64,000 nt of DNA from Catellatospora paridis (GTDB lineage: Bacteria > Actinomycetota > Actinomycetes > Mycobacteriales > Micromonosporaceae). Shown in pieces: positions 17,246-25,935 of the stretch (the stretch's first letter is position 1; each line of letters begins with the position of its first letter). The translations under genes were made by a program, and so were the position numbers. The notes beneath the pieces were generated by a model. The model saw only the letters and a list, made by a program, of their open reading frames with translations. It made no database searches and had not been told where the DNA came from. The DNA is taken from positions 123,629 through 187,628 of the forward strand of contig NZ_ML769322.1 of assembly GCF_009720365.1 (NCBI RefSeq). The letters are read 5' to 3'.

Positions 17246-17824
17246 TCAGCGCGCCTGGAGCGCGTCCAGCGCCACCGCCATCGCCACGACCAGGCGGCGG
17301 TCGATGGCCGGGTCGTGGATCTCGACGGTGTACTTGTCGCGCACCAGCGCGAACTTCTTCACCACGGAGAACACCGGCACACCGTCGCGCACGAAGTCGA
17401 AGTGGTACGGCCAGAAGGTCAGGTCGGCGAAGCGGCGCAGCAGCGCGATGGGCAGGCTGCGCTCCTGGCCGGTGATGCGTGCGCCACCGGCGGGCTCCAC
17501 GTGCCAGGTCGAGCGCAGCAGCGACTTCGCGAAGTCCTTCTTGAACAGACCGATCGGCGCGCCGTTCTCGTCGGTGACGTCGTAGGTCGCGCCGAGGTCG
17601 ATCACGCTGCGGGCCTTGAATGCGGCGAACACGCCGGTCTTGCTGTCGTCGCGGTACAGCGTGACCTGCTCCTTGAAGGCCATGCGCTTCTGCTCGACGA
17701 ACGCCAGCTGCGTGCCGGGGGTGCCGTCGGGCTGCACCGACGTGACCTCGTACCGGTTGATCATCATGGTGAAGCGCTGCTTGATGAACAGCGTCTGCTG
17801 AGCCTGCAGGGTGGCCAGATCCAC
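17246..17824 (-). CDS. LURP-one-related / tubby-like family protein
   Basis: 192 residues with the LOR fold (12-stranded beta barrel around a helix, related to phospholipid scramblases). Visible segments are FIKQRFTMMINRYEV at the start, AFKEQVTLYRDD, GLFKKDFAKSLLRSTWHV and FSVVKKFALVRDKYTVEI near the end. The bacterial proteins have no proven function; the family may bind membranes. It starts with ATG and is monocistronic, with a hairpin terminator 15 bases after the stop. It lies downstream of the ECF operon on the same strand, but a terminator separates them. Confidence 0.85.
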   Translation of the reverse strand: MDLATLQAQQTLFIKQRFTMMINRYEVTSVQPDGTPGTQLAFVEQKRMAFKEQVTLYRDDSKTGVFAAFKARSVIDLGATYDVTDENGAPIGLFKKDFAKSLLRSTWHVEPAGGARITGQERSLPIALLRRFADLTFWPYHFDFVRDGVPVFSVVKKFALVRDKYTVEIHDPAIDRRLVVAMAVALDALQAR

Positions 17825-17930
17825 GAGGGGGTGTCCTTCTTCCGGGGGTGAACGCGAAACATGAACTGTCCGCGGGGCGACAGTGTGTCACGGCGGCACC
17901 AGGCCGGACGCGCGCTCACCTCGACAGACC

Positions 17931-17960
17931 GGTGGGGCGCGGCCGTGGCCACGCCCCACC
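17931..17960. terminator. terminator of the sigma factor operon
   Basis: Nine-base perfect stem GGTGGGGCG / CGCCCCACC enclosing a smaller GGCC..GGCC palindrome, 15 bases beyond the stop of the last operon gene. Confidence 0.8.
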
Positions 17961-17975
17961 TGTCACGTTGCGCCG

Positions 17976-18731
17976 TCAGCCGTGCTGTATCGGCAGCTCC
18001 TTCGGGCCGTCCGGCGTGCTCGCGACGATCTTCGTGATCTCGGAGAAGTCGTAGGACTCCTGGGCCGCGCCCGTCAGCAGATACCACTCGCCGTCGACCT
18101 GCGCCTCGCGCACCACGCCGCCGGGAAAGTGGACCTCCACCCGGGTGACGCCCGCCGGCGCGCGCCCGAAGGTGTACGCCGCCGCGGGCTCGGACCCGAA
18201 CGCCGACGAGGCGTTGCTCAACCGGCCCGGCGGGTGCGACGGCCGCATCGTGGTGGTCAGATCGGAGAGGCCGATCTGCACCGCGTGCTGCTCCGAACCC
18301 AGCCAGCACGCGGTGCTGCCGCTGTCGTCGGCGTACATCAGCAGCCGCAGCCGCCCCGGCACCGGCTCCACCTCGAAGCGCAGCGGCGGCAGCTCCGTCA
18401 GCCCCGCCTGGGACAGCTCGCCGGCGGCGTAGTCCGTGCAACGCCCCTGCGCCGTCGTCGCGCTGCTGGTGGGCCGGGGCGGTTTGCCCTGCACCGACGC
18501 CGAGGGCGGCGGCACCGCGGGTTCCTCGTGCGACCGTGGCGCGGCCAGCAGCAGGAAGGCCGCGCCGAGCATGACCACCCCGACCAGCACCCCCACGGCC
18601 AGCGCCAACACCGCGGCCGGCCGCAGCCGCGGACGGGCCCCGATGATCCGCGCCAGCGGCACGGCAAGGTGCGTGTCCCGGTGCGCCGCGCGGACCAGGT
18701 CCGCGAGACGCTCGTCGTCCAACTCCGTCAT
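17976..18731 (-). CDS. membrane-anchored partner of the ECF sigma factor
   Basis: 251 residues. A cytoplasmic N-terminus (MTELDDERLADLVRAAHRDT) is followed by one transmembrane helix (about residues 36-62, AAVLALAVGVLVGVVMLGAA), then a Ser/Thr/Pro linker and an extracytoplasmic domain with two cysteines. The start ATG shares its A with the sigma factor stop (TGATG), so the two are translationally coupled. This is the usual design for actinomycete ECF modules, and an anti-sigma role is possible, but there is no zinc-binding HxxxCxxC motif, so it may only be a surface target protein. Confidence 0.82.
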   Translation of the reverse strand: MTELDDERLADLVRAAHRDTHLAVPLARIIGARPRLRPAAVLALAVGVLVGVVMLGAAFLLLAAPRSHEEPAVPPPSASVQGKPPRPTSSATTAQGRCTDYAAGELSQAGLTELPPLRFEVEPVPGRLRLLMYADDSGSTACWLGSEQHAVQIGLSDLTTTMRPSHPPGRLSNASSAFGSEPAAAYTFGRAPAGVTRVEVHFPGGVVREAQVDGEWYLLTGAAQESYDFSEITKIVASTPDGPKELPIQHG

Positions 18732-19231
18732 CACAGCTCCTCCCCGACGAGCGAACCGTCGCCGACCGCGACGGCGAGTTGGGCGCGCAGGGTCGCGAGC
18801 GCGCGGTGCAGGTGGACGTGCACGGTGGCCGCGCCGATGCGCAACGTCCGCCCCGTCTCCTCCGCCGACAGGTCCGCCAGCAGTCGCAGCGCTACCACCT
18901 GGCGCTGCCGGGTGGGCAGCGCCATGACCAGCACGCGCAGCCGTGCGTCGAGCCCGCCCGGGTCGCGGTCGGCGACGCCGCCGACGTCGGGTGGGTCGCC
19001 GAGCAGTTCCCGGCGCAGCCGTCGCCACCAGGTCCGCTGCTCGTTCAGCGCGGTGCGTAGCACCCACGCCGTCGGGTTGGGATGCGCTCCCACCGTCTCC
19101 CAGCGGGCGTACGCCCTGGTGAACGCCTCCGCGACGGCGTCTTCGGCACCGGGTTGCCCGCGAGTGGCGACCAGGAGCGCCCGGTAGACGGCGTCCTTGC
19201 GCGCCGCGTAGAACTCGCCGAAATCGTCCAT
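18731..19231 (-). CDS. ECF RNA polymerase sigma factor (SigE-like family)
   Basis: 166 residues. Region 2 is at about 1-70 (FGEFYAARKDAVYRAL, GAEDAVAEAFTRAYARW, NPTAWVLRTA) and region 4 at about 100-150 (LPTRQRQVVALRLLADLSAEETG, then IGAATVHVHLHRALATLR). It directs RNA polymerase to a small set of promoters. I use the ATG at 19231, five bases after AGGTGG, rather than the upstream GTG codons. It is coupled to the downstream membrane protein by TGATG. The divergent neighbour is the LRV repeat protein. Confidence 0.92.
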   Translation of the reverse strand: MDDFGEFYAARKDAVYRALLVATRGQPGAEDAVAEAFTRAYARWETVGAHPNPTAWVLRTALNEQRTWWRRLRRELLGDPPDVGGVADRDPGGLDARLRVLVMALPTRQRQVVALRLLADLSAEETGRTLRIGAATVHVHLHRALATLRAQLAVAVGDGSLVGEEL

Positions 19232-19393
19232 CGACACCACCTGTGGCCGGGGAAGGGAACTCTCGCATGGACTACGCGCGACACCCCGTCCGGCCTTTAC
19301 CCGCCCCGCGCGGGGTCCGCCACGTCATGGGGACAGCGGAGACAGGACCTGGGTGCGACACTTGCCCGCTGAGATCAGCGGGGAGGGAGCCGG

Positions 19394-20869
19394 GTGCACG
19401 ACGAGATCCTGTGCGGGGTGGCGGCCAACCCCGGGGCGCCTGTCGACGTGCTGTTGCGCCTGCTGGCCGCCGAGGCACAGGCATGCTGGGACATCCTGTG
19501 CACAGAACGCGACCTGCCTGAAGAGCTCCTCGACGCCGTCCTGGCCCACCCGGACCGCCACGTGCGCAAGCGCATCGCCCACAACCCCCACCTCGGCCCG
19601 GGGCAGCGAGCGCGTCTCATCGACCACCCGGATCCGATGACCGCCGTCGCCATCATCCGCGATCCACGGCAGTGGCCCGCCGGGACCAGCCCGCGGCCCC
19701 TGCCAGACGACGTCATCCGGCGGCTGCTCGGCACCCCTCACCCGCTGCTGTCCCCCGGGGAGCTGCTGGACGAGCTGACATTCACGCTCTTCGGACGGCA
19801 GGCCTGCGAGGTCGCGGCGACCCATCCGCTGCCCGTGATCCGTGCTGCGGCGTGCGGATACCGGCGTGCCTTGTCAGACGAGCGGTGGCTCGCCCTCCAG
19901 CGCGATCCTGACCCGCAGGTACGCGCGGCCACCGCCGACACGATCGCCTATTACGCACAGGTGATGGAACCCGCCGACCTGCCGCCGTATCGCGGCCACT
20001 ATCACTGGCAACTGCTGCAGAGCCGGCGCCTTTCGCGGGCGCTGCTGGACCATCTGATCGCCCACGGCGACGAGCGCGATCTCCAATTCCTGGCGTACAA
20101 CCCCCACCTGCCACCGGACGTGGTGGAGACGCTGATGTCCCATCCGGACACAGGCGTCCGCTGCACCGCCGCCGACCGTGACGATCTGACCGCCGATCAG
20201 CTGAAACGCCTCACCGTCGATGAGGACAAGTCGGTGCGGATCTCGGTGTCGACGCATCCCGGGCTCAGCGAGACCCAGCGGGCGGCGATCGCGGTCGACC
20301 GCTGGCCGCAGGATTCGTTCAACCGGATCAAGCCGGGGCTGATACCGGAACTCGCGGTCAGCATCGCCCACGCCTACTCAGTGAATCTGCTGCTGCGCCG
20401 CCGCGCCGCGAGCGACACCCGGCTACCGCAGGCCGTCGCCGTCCGGCTGGCCGAGGACCCGGATCAGGGCGTACGCGTCCGGCTCGCGCTCCGCCACCCG
20501 GCCCCACCGCCCGCGCTGCTCCTGCGCAGCTACCTGGATTACGACGGGCCGGACCGGCTGCACCTGACGACCCGCCCCGGCTTCCCGGTCACCGACCTGG
20601 TCCGCTTCGCTCGCGACCCGGACCCGGCACTACGGCTGCTGGCGTTGCTCGACCCCGAGGTGCCACCGGACCTGGTCGACCGGTTCGTCTCCGATCCGGA
20701 CGGCCGGGTTCGCTCGGCCGCGGCCGCTCATCCCCGCCTGCCCGCCGACCGCCTGCGCAAGCTGCTCGGGACCGGCCTGGCGCGCCACGCCGCGGCGAAT
20801 CCCGCACTCGACGCGGCCACGCTGCACGAACTGCTGGACGGGGCGGGAGTCCCCGCGGCGACGCACTGA
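19394..20869 (+). CDS. leucine-rich-repeat-variant (LRV) protein
   Basis: 491 residues made almost wholly of helical repeats with the signature D-(P)-xx-VRxxxAxHPxLP. Clear units include HPDRHVRKRIAHNPHL, DPDPQVRAAT, HPDTGVRCTAADRDDL, EDKSVRISVSTHPGLS, DPDQGVRVRLALRHP and DPDGRVRSAAAAHPRLP. This is an elongated right-handed solenoid of the LRV/HEAT type that usually binds other proteins. It lacks the N-terminal iron-sulfur cluster motif known from the founding LRV protein. GTG start with GGGAGGGAG eight bases upstream. It is divergent from the ECF operon. Confidence 0.85.
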   Translation: MHDEILCGVAANPGAPVDVLLRLLAAEAQACWDILCTERDLPEELLDAVLAHPDRHVRKRIAHNPHLGPGQRARLIDHPDPMTAVAIIRDPRQWPAGTSPRPLPDDVIRRLLGTPHPLLSPGELLDELTFTLFGRQACEVAATHPLPVIRAAACGYRRALSDERWLALQRDPDPQVRAATADTIAYYAQVMEPADLPPYRGHYHWQLLQSRRLSRALLDHLIAHGDERDLQFLAYNPHLPPDVVETLMSHPDTGVRCTAADRDDLTADQLKRLTVDEDKSVRISVSTHPGLSETQRAAIAVDRWPQDSFNRIKPGLIPELAVSIAHAYSVNLLLRRRAASDTRLPQAVAVRLAEDPDQGVRVRLALRHPAPPPALLLRSYLDYDGPDRLHLTTRPGFPVTDLVRFARDPDPALRLLALLDPEVPPDLVDRFVSDPDGRVRSAAAAHPRLPADRLRKLLGTGLARHAAANPALDAATLHELLDGAGVPAATH

Positions 20870-20917
20870 CCCGCGCCGCAGATCCACAGCTCGGGTACAC
20901 GGCAGCGCACCGTCCTC

Positions 20918-21403
20918 TCATCCCGGATGAACCGGCCCGCGGCGGCCGGGGTCGCCGCGCTCACGGTGACGGTGTTGGCGGCGACGTCGACATACCAGCC
21001 GTGCACGTCGCGGGGCCGCGGCGGCTTTGCCGTCGAGCCTGGCCTTGACGGCGTCGAGCTGCCGCTCGCTGCGGTCGACCCGGACGGGCAGCGCGCCCGC
21101 GGCACGGGCCTGGGCGGCGGCGACCTCGTCGAGGACGCCGACCTTGAGGCGGCCGTCGTCGGGCGAGTACCAGGCTCCGGCGAACCGGCTGCCGAGGCGG
21201 GCGCGCACGTCGCGCTCGACGACGGGCGCGGCGGCCTCGTGTGCCTGTCGGACGCGGGCCTGGTCGGCGGTCAGGCCCAGGTCACGTTGCAGCGCCTGCT
21301 GCATGCCGAGGGCGGGGTCGGGGGTGGGGGCGGCGTAGGCGGGTGCGGGGGCGATCAGCGCCACGGCGAGCACCGCCGCGCTGGTCAGCGCAGTGAGTCT
21401 CAC
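20918..21403 (-). pseudogene. remnant of a secreted S1 (streptogrisin/alpha-lytic type) protease
   Basis: GTG start at 21403 with GAAGGAC upstream, then a signal peptide (about 24 residues, PAYA) and a clear alpha-lytic-protease prodomain: RFAGAWYSPDDGRL near residues 73-86, then RSERQLDAVKARLDGKAA. At about residue 131 (base 21013) the match jumps to another frame (DVHGWYVDVAANTVTVSA), consistent with one inserted base. Homology then fades near 20930, and no catalytic domain (His/Asp/Ser triad, GDSGG) exists before the neighbouring gene. So only signal plus prodomain survive. A sequencing error could explain the frameshift, but not the missing enzyme. Confidence 0.8.
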
Positions 21404-21437
21404 GTCGAGTCCTTCAGGGGTAGGACGGATCAGGGCG

Positions 21438-21451
21438 TGAGAGCGCTCTCA
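21438..21451. promoter_or_regulatory. LacI-family (CebR-like) operator in front of the protease remnant
   Basis: Perfect 14-base palindrome TGAGAGCGCTCTCA. It differs from the CebR cellobiose-repressor site TGGGAGCGCTCCCA of actinomycetes by one symmetric base pair in each arm. It is 35 bases upstream of the remnant's start. The operator role is inferred from similarity. Confidence 0.7.
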
Positions 21452-21555
21452 AGAAACAGACTTTACTGTGGACGGATCCGAAGTCAATAGATACCGATGT
21501 ATTACTCTGCGTGCGCGACCAGCACACCGCGCACAGTGATCGCCCGCGTCGAGGG

Positions 21556-22404
21556 TCAGGGCTCGGGGAAGGACTCGCGGGCGAGGGCGAAGATCTCGTC
21601 CGGCGCGGCGGTGTCGTCGGCGGAGGTGACCGCCTCGGTGGCGGCCATCGCGATCGCGGCCAGGCGGCGCAGCTCCTCGGCGGGCACCTGCCCGCGCAGG
21701 GCGTCGAACTCCTCTTCCTCCTCCAGCTCGCCGTGCTCGATCACGGCGTCCCGCAGGTTGGCCAGCTTGTCCGCGAAGTCGTCGTGCGCCAACCCCAGCT
21801 CGTACAGCTCCAGCAGGTCCTGCTCGGCCTGGTCCTCCTCCTCGGTGCGGGCGTCCACCACGGCGTCGCCGTCGGACAGCCGCGCCCGCGCCAGCGGATG
21901 CACCAGCAGCTGCTCGATGCTCTCGTGCACGGCCAGCAGGCGTACCAGCTCGGCGAACAGGTCCCGGCGGCGCGCGCCGCGCGCGGCCTCCAGCTCGTCG
22001 AACAGGTCGCCGAGCTGCTGGTGCTGGACCAGCAGCACGTCGATCACGTCGCCGGGGTCGAAGGGCGGCGGCGACGGGTGGGCCGCGGCGGGCACGCGCT
22101 TGGCCGGGCGCGGCGGCTTCGGCACCCGCGAGCTGGGCGCCTGGTCGTCGGGCGGCACCACGCTCTTCTTGCCGGTGGCGACCTTCGCGATGGGGCGCGC
22201 CCGCTGGTCGGAGTGCATGGTCTTGACCAGTTCGCGGACCAGCTCGTCCTTGTGCATCTGCGAGGTCCCCGGCACGCCCTTCTCCCGCAGCAGCGCGCGC
22301 AGTTCCTGCACCTTCATCCGGTACGCGTCGCGCTCGGTGCGGCCACGCTGCTCCGCCTGGGCGTCGCCGGTCGTCTCGTCGTCCGCCGGCTCGCGCTGGG
22401 CCAT
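21556..22404 (-). CDS. hemerythrin HHE domain protein with N-terminal SAP/Rho-like segment
   Basis: 282 residues. An N-terminal helical unit at about 28-65 (MKVQELRALLREKGV, then KDELVRELVKTM) looks like a SAP or Rho-N fold, which can bind nucleic acid. A Lys/Pro-rich linker follows. From about residue 118 comes a hemerythrin-like bundle with iron ligands in HQQLGDLFDEL, HESIEQLLVHP, HDDFADKL and HGELEEEEEF. The HHE part may bind a di-iron centre and sense oxygen or nitric oxide. The ATG at 22404 has a weak ribosome site. Monocistronic. The fusion order is unusual. Confidence 0.85.
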   Translation of the reverse strand: MAQREPADDETTGDAQAEQRGRTERDAYRMKVQELRALLREKGVPGTSQMHKDELVRELVKTMHSDQRARPIAKVATGKKSVVPPDDQAPSSRVPKPPRPAKRVPAAAHPSPPPFDPGDVIDVLLVQHQQLGDLFDELEAARGARRRDLFAELVRLLAVHESIEQLLVHPLARARLSDGDAVVDARTEEEDQAEQDLLELYELGLAHDDFADKLANLRDAVIEHGELEEEEEFDALRGQVPAEELRRLAAIAMAATEAVTSADDTAAPDEIFALARESFPEP

Positions 22405-22519
22405 CCCGCGTCACCTCACAAAGTCCGTTTCGTCACCATAGTGACCGAACCATGGATGCCGCGGGCCGAAACGGCGCCATGGCCGCCGCACGGGTCACCG
22501 CAGACCCCGGGTGGGGCGG

Positions 22520-23194
22520 CTACCGGCCGAGGTCCCCGGAGCGGTAGTGACGGCGGCAGAGCACCTGGTACCGGACCTCTGACTGGTCGGCGGCAGCGGT
22601 GTCGCCGATGACGACCTGCTCGCCCTCACGGGCCACTGCGCCACCGACGATGCGCGCGTTGAGCAGGCCCTCGCGGCCGCACCAGCACAGCACCTCGACC
22701 TGCAGCCGGTTCACCTCGTCGGCCAGCTCGAACAGCCGCTGTGCGGCCGGGAACAGGAACGAGCGGAAGTCGGAGGCCAGGCCGAAGGCGTACACGTCGA
22801 CGTCGTAGGAGTCGACCAGGTCGGCCAGCTGCTCGATCTGCTCGACGGTGTAGAAGCACGCCTCGTCGCAGATCAGGTAGTCGATCCGGGCCCCGTCGCC
22901 CCACTCCTTGCGCACCAGTGCGATGAGGTCCATGTCGTCGGTGACCTCGACGGCCGCGTGGGCCAGCCCGATCCGGGTGGTGACCTGCGGACCCATCGAC
23001 CGGTCGTTGCGGGTCAGCACGAGCCCGCGGCGGCCCTGGCGGCCGTGGTTGTGATCCATCTGCAGGGCCAGGGTCGACTTGCCGCAGTCCATCGGGCCCC
23101 AGAAGAACTTCAGCGCGGCCCCGTGGCGCAGTCGGCCGTCCCCCGCGGACTGGCAGTGCGCCGGGGCGATGGTGGGTTCGTCAGCAGCGGTCAC
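22520..23194 (-). CDS. tdk: thymidine kinase (type II)
   Basis: Phosphorylates thymidine to dTMP with ATP in the salvage pathway. 224 residues. P-loop GPMDCGKS at about 33-40, Walker-B-like ICDEACF with the catalytic Glu near 108, the lasso region around FPAAQRLFELADEV, and zinc-binding cysteines in CWCG and the final CRRH. An N-terminal extension of about 25 residues precedes the core strand LKFFWGP. It begins with GTG at 23194; an internal start is possible. It shares orientation with the hemerythrin gene, but a 115-base gap suggests separate promoters. Confidence 0.93.
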   Translation of the reverse strand: MTAADEPTIAPAHCQSAGDGRLRHGAALKFFWGPMDCGKSTLALQMDHNHGRQGRRGLVLTRNDRSMGPQVTTRIGLAHAAVEVTDDMDLIALVRKEWGDGARIDYLICDEACFYTVEQIEQLADLVDSYDVDVYAFGLASDFRSFLFPAAQRLFELADEVNRLQVEVLCWCGREGLLNARIVGGAVAREGEQVVIGDTAAADQSEVRYQVLCRRHYRSGDLGR

Positions 23195-23266
23195 GGAGGG
23201 GCAGCCTAGTGGCTACCCCTCCGTTATCGGGAATCCATGACGGCGATTCGCAGGCCGCCGGGCGTG

Positions 23267-24625
23267 TCAGAGCTTCTCGGGCGGGGTGTTGCCGACGGCG
23301 GCGATGGCCCGTGCCATCGGCACCATCATCAGCATGATGAACCCGGCGACGAAGAACACGATCAGCGAGATGATCGCGACCCGGTAGGAACCCGTCAGGT
23401 CGTACGCGAGACCGAACAGCAGCGGCCCGAGCCAGCTGGTGCCCTTGTCGGAGATCTCGTAGAGGCCGAAGTACTCGCCCTCCTTGCCGCGCGGGATCAG
23501 CTGACTGAACAGCGAGCGGCTCAGCGCCTGGCTGCCGCCGAGCACGATGCCGATCGCGCCGCCGAGGATCACGAACGGCACCGCCTGGCCGTACGGCAGG
23601 AAGAACGCCGCGATCAGGATGCCCGTCCAGCCGACGAGGCTGCCGAGCACGGTCTTCCACGCGCCGAACGTCTTGGCCAGCCGGCCCAGCAGCATCGCGC
23701 CCGCGAACGCCAGGAACTGCACCATGAGAATGGTCGGCATGAGCACGGTGTTGTCGAAGCCGAGCTGCTTGGACCCGTACGTGCCCGCCATCGCGATGAC
23801 CGTCTGGATGCCGTCGTTGTAGATGAGGAACGCGCCCAGGAAGAACAGCGTCAGCGGGAACGCCCGCATCTCCTTGAGGGTGTGCCCGAGCTGCTTGAAC
23901 CCGTCGATCAGCACCGAGCCGCGCGCGGTGCCCGCCGGCGACGGGCGGTCGCGCAGCCACAGCAGCGGCAGCGTGGTGAAGCCCGCCCACCACAGACCTG
24001 CCGACACCAGCGACCAGCGGGCGATCTCGCCCTGGTTCTCGTCGCCGCCGATCAGCACCACGATCACGTTGAGCAGCAGCAGCAGGCCGCCGCCGAGGTA
24101 GCCGAAGGCCCAGCCGCGGCTGGACACCCCGTCGCGCTCGTTCTCGTCGGCGATCTGCGGCAGGAACGAGTTGTAGACCACGATGCTGGCACCGAACGCC
24201 AGGTTCGCCACGAGGAACAGCCCCGCGCCGAGCTGGTAGCGGTCGCCGGTGAGGAACACCAGGCCGCAGGTGGCCGCCGCACCGGCGTACGCGAAGATCG
24301 CGAGCCAGATCTTCTTGCTGGCGGCCCGGTCGGCGATCGCGCCGACCACCGGCAGCAGCAGCACCTGCAGCAGCACCGACAAGGACGTCGTGTACGCGAA
24401 CAGCGAGCCCGCCTTGAACGACATGCCCAGCAGGTGCACGTCGCCCGCGGCGTCGGCCCCGTTCTCGGCGATGGCGGTCAGGTAGGGGCCGAGGAACGCG
24501 GTGACGACCGTGGTGGAGAACGCCGAGTTGGCCCAGTCGTAGAAGTACCAGCCGACCCGCTCACGTTTGGTGCTCTCGCCATACCCTTCGGCAGGCGCGG
24601 GGGGTGCGCTGACATCAGCGGTCAT
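23267..24625 (-). CDS. UMF1-type MFS transporter
   Basis: 452 residues, about twelve transmembrane helices, with the UMF1/Atg22-like signature WYFYDWANSAFSTTV near residue 25 and the GAIADRAASKK loop after helix 3. A central cytoplasmic loop (WLRDRPSPAGTARG) separates the halves. The fungal relative exports amino acids from the vacuole; the bacterial substrate is unknown. The ATG has GGAGAAGG upstream. The glycerophosphodiesterase gene is upstream on the same strand with a 64-base gap, so an operon is possible. Confidence 0.9.
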   Translation of the reverse strand: MTADVSAPPAPAEGYGESTKRERVGWYFYDWANSAFSTTVVTAFLGPYLTAIAENGADAAGDVHLLGMSFKAGSLFAYTTSLSVLLQVLLLPVVGAIADRAASKKIWLAIFAYAGAAATCGLVFLTGDRYQLGAGLFLVANLAFGASIVVYNSFLPQIADENERDGVSSRGWAFGYLGGGLLLLLNVIVVLIGGDENQGEIARWSLVSAGLWWAGFTTLPLLWLRDRPSPAGTARGSVLIDGFKQLGHTLKEMRAFPLTLFFLGAFLIYNDGIQTVIAMAGTYGSKQLGFDNTVLMPTILMVQFLAFAGAMLLGRLAKTFGAWKTVLGSLVGWTGILIAAFFLPYGQAVPFVILGGAIGIVLGGSQALSRSLFSQLIPRGKEGEYFGLYEISDKGTSWLGPLLFGLAYDLTGSYRVAIISLIVFFVAGFIMLMMVPMARAIAAVGNTPPEKL

Positions 24626-24689
24626 GCCTTCTCCTCGCTTCGCTCGTCGGCGGCATGGCTAAGCCCGTCGATTCGCTCGCTGCGCTCGC

Positions 24690-25472
24690 TCATGCATGGT
24701 CCTTCCAGAGGCCCCGGTGCGTGAAAACTTCCCGTAACACGTCGATGCGATCGGTCATGATGCCATCCACACCGAGATCAAGTAACCCCTCCATCACGGC
24801 AGGATCGTCGACCGTCCACACATGCACCTGGAGCCCGAGCGCGTGCGCGTGGTCCACGAACCGGCGATCCACCAGCCGCACCGCGCCGAACCGGATCGGC
24901 ACCTGCGCCGCGACCGCCGACGGGGGCAGCACGATGCGCCGCCGCAGCCGCGAGGCCAGCCACAGCCGCGCCGTCTCCCGCTGCGCCAGCGAGGTGGCGT
25001 ACGCCGGACCGGCGAGCTCCCGCGCCCGCTGCAGCCGCGCGTCGGAGAAGGACGCCAGCAGCACCTGATCCGGGGTGGCCCGCTCGTGCACCGCGGTCAC
25101 GGTCGGCGCGACGGCCGCGTCGGCCTTGATGTCGATGTTGAACCGGATCTCCGGCCAGGCGTCGAGCACCTCGTCCAGCCGCGGCACGGCGGCGGCCCCG
25201 CCGACGCGCACCGTCTTCAGGTCCGCCCAGGTCATGGTGGCGACCGCCTGCGGGTCACCGGCGACCCGGCGCAGGTTCGCGTCGTGCAGCACCACCGCGA
25301 TCCCGTCGCGGGTGGCGTGCACATCGGTCTCGACGTACCGGTAGCCGGCCTTCACCGCCCGGTCGAAGGCGTCGGCGGTGTTCTCGTCGCCTTCCGCCGC
25401 GCCACCCCGATGGGCGAAGGCGAGCGGCGGCGCGGCGAGATACGGATGGGGGTGACCCTGCGGCGTCTCCAT
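24690..25472 (-). CDS. glycerophosphodiester phosphodiesterase
   Basis: 260 residues. Hydrolyses glycerophosphodiesters to sn-glycerol-3-phosphate and an alcohol. TIM-barrel motifs: AHRGGAAEGDENTADAF (HR and ENT pair, near residues 20-36), YVETDVHATRDGIAVVLHD (ExDxxxT..H, near 48-66), an RFNIDIK strand, and the last-strand VWTVDDP and GVDGIMTDR. No signal peptide, so probably cytoplasmic. I use the ATG at 25472; the frame is open further, only with a TTG. It lies upstream of the UMF1 transporter gene on the same strand. Confidence 0.92.
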   Translation of the reverse strand: METPQGHPHPYLAAPPLAFAHRGGAAEGDENTADAFDRAVKAGYRYVETDVHATRDGIAVVLHDANLRRVAGDPQAVATMTWADLKTVRVGGAAAVPRLDEVLDAWPEIRFNIDIKADAAVAPTVTAVHERATPDQVLLASFSDARLQRARELAGPAYATSLAQRETARLWLASRLRRRIVLPPSAVAAQVPIRFGAVRLVDRRFVDHAHALGLQVHVWTVDDPAVMEGLLDLGVDGIMTDRIDVLREVFTHRGLWKDHA

Positions 25473-25616
25473 CTGGGAAAGCTTGCCACTGCCGGGTGCG
25501 GATGGATGGCCCGCGTACTGACCGCTCGCCAACAACGGGCGACATCGGTGAGAATGTCCGCACCACCGCGTCGAAACAAATCGATCTCTCCGGGGCCGCT
25601 GGTGGGAAGTCCTCGG

Positions 25617-25639
25617 CGATCCGCCGTCCAGACGGATCG
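25617..25639. promoter_or_regulatory. inverted repeat upstream of the small HTH gene
   Basis: CGATCCG and CGGATCG arms (25617-25623 with 25633-25639), with a nested CCGTC-CA-GACGG. It lies 46 bases before the GTG start. Operator or hairpin; I cannot tell which. Confidence 0.45.
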
Positions 25640-25685
25640 CAGGGACGAGCCACTAGCGGAGTTGATGCTTTGAAGGGGTGCTCAG

Positions 25686-25904
25686 GTGGCCGACGACGAC
25701 CCTGTGGACTGGCTGCGACAGCTGTCCCCGGTCCAGCGTGCACTGCTGGACCGGCTGGCTGACGGCGCGACGATAGCCGCGGCGGCCGCCGCGGAGTACC
25801 TGTCGCTGCGTACGGCCAACCGGCGCATCGCCGACCTACGCCAGGAGCTGGGCCTGGCCACCACCCGTGAACTGGTGGCCGCCTACCGCTCGCGCCGGGG
25901 GTAG
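25686..25904 (+). CDS. small LuxR-type helix-turn-helix protein
   Basis: 72 residues, essentially one DNA-binding domain of the LuxR/GerE type: LSPVQRALLDRLADGAT, AAAEYLSLRTANRRIADLRQELGL, then a final TTRELVAAYRSR. There is no receiver or sensor domain. GTG start, AGGGG upstream at a slightly long distance. Small stand-alone LuxR-like HTH proteins are common in actinomycetes and may modulate larger regulators. It is convergent with the PlsC gene, and its upstream 150 bases carry a nested inverted repeat. Confidence 0.75.
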   Translation: MADDDPVDWLRQLSPVQRALLDRLADGATIAAAAAAEYLSLRTANRRIADLRQELGLATTRELVAAYRSRRG

Positions 25905-25935
25905 CCCGCGACGGCCGTCACCGGCCTGACCTCGG

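Noticed and set aside
17976-19231. A single fused sigma/anti-sigma protein in one long frame
   Set aside because: The long frame is only open by chance; the sigma factor is in another frame with its own start and the membrane protein begins at the TGATG overlap.
24626-24689. Alternating cgctcgctgcgctcg-like repeats after the glycerophosphodiesterase gene
   Set aside because: Short, imperfect GAGCGA/TCGCTC alternation common in GC-rich DNA; no clear arms or second copy.
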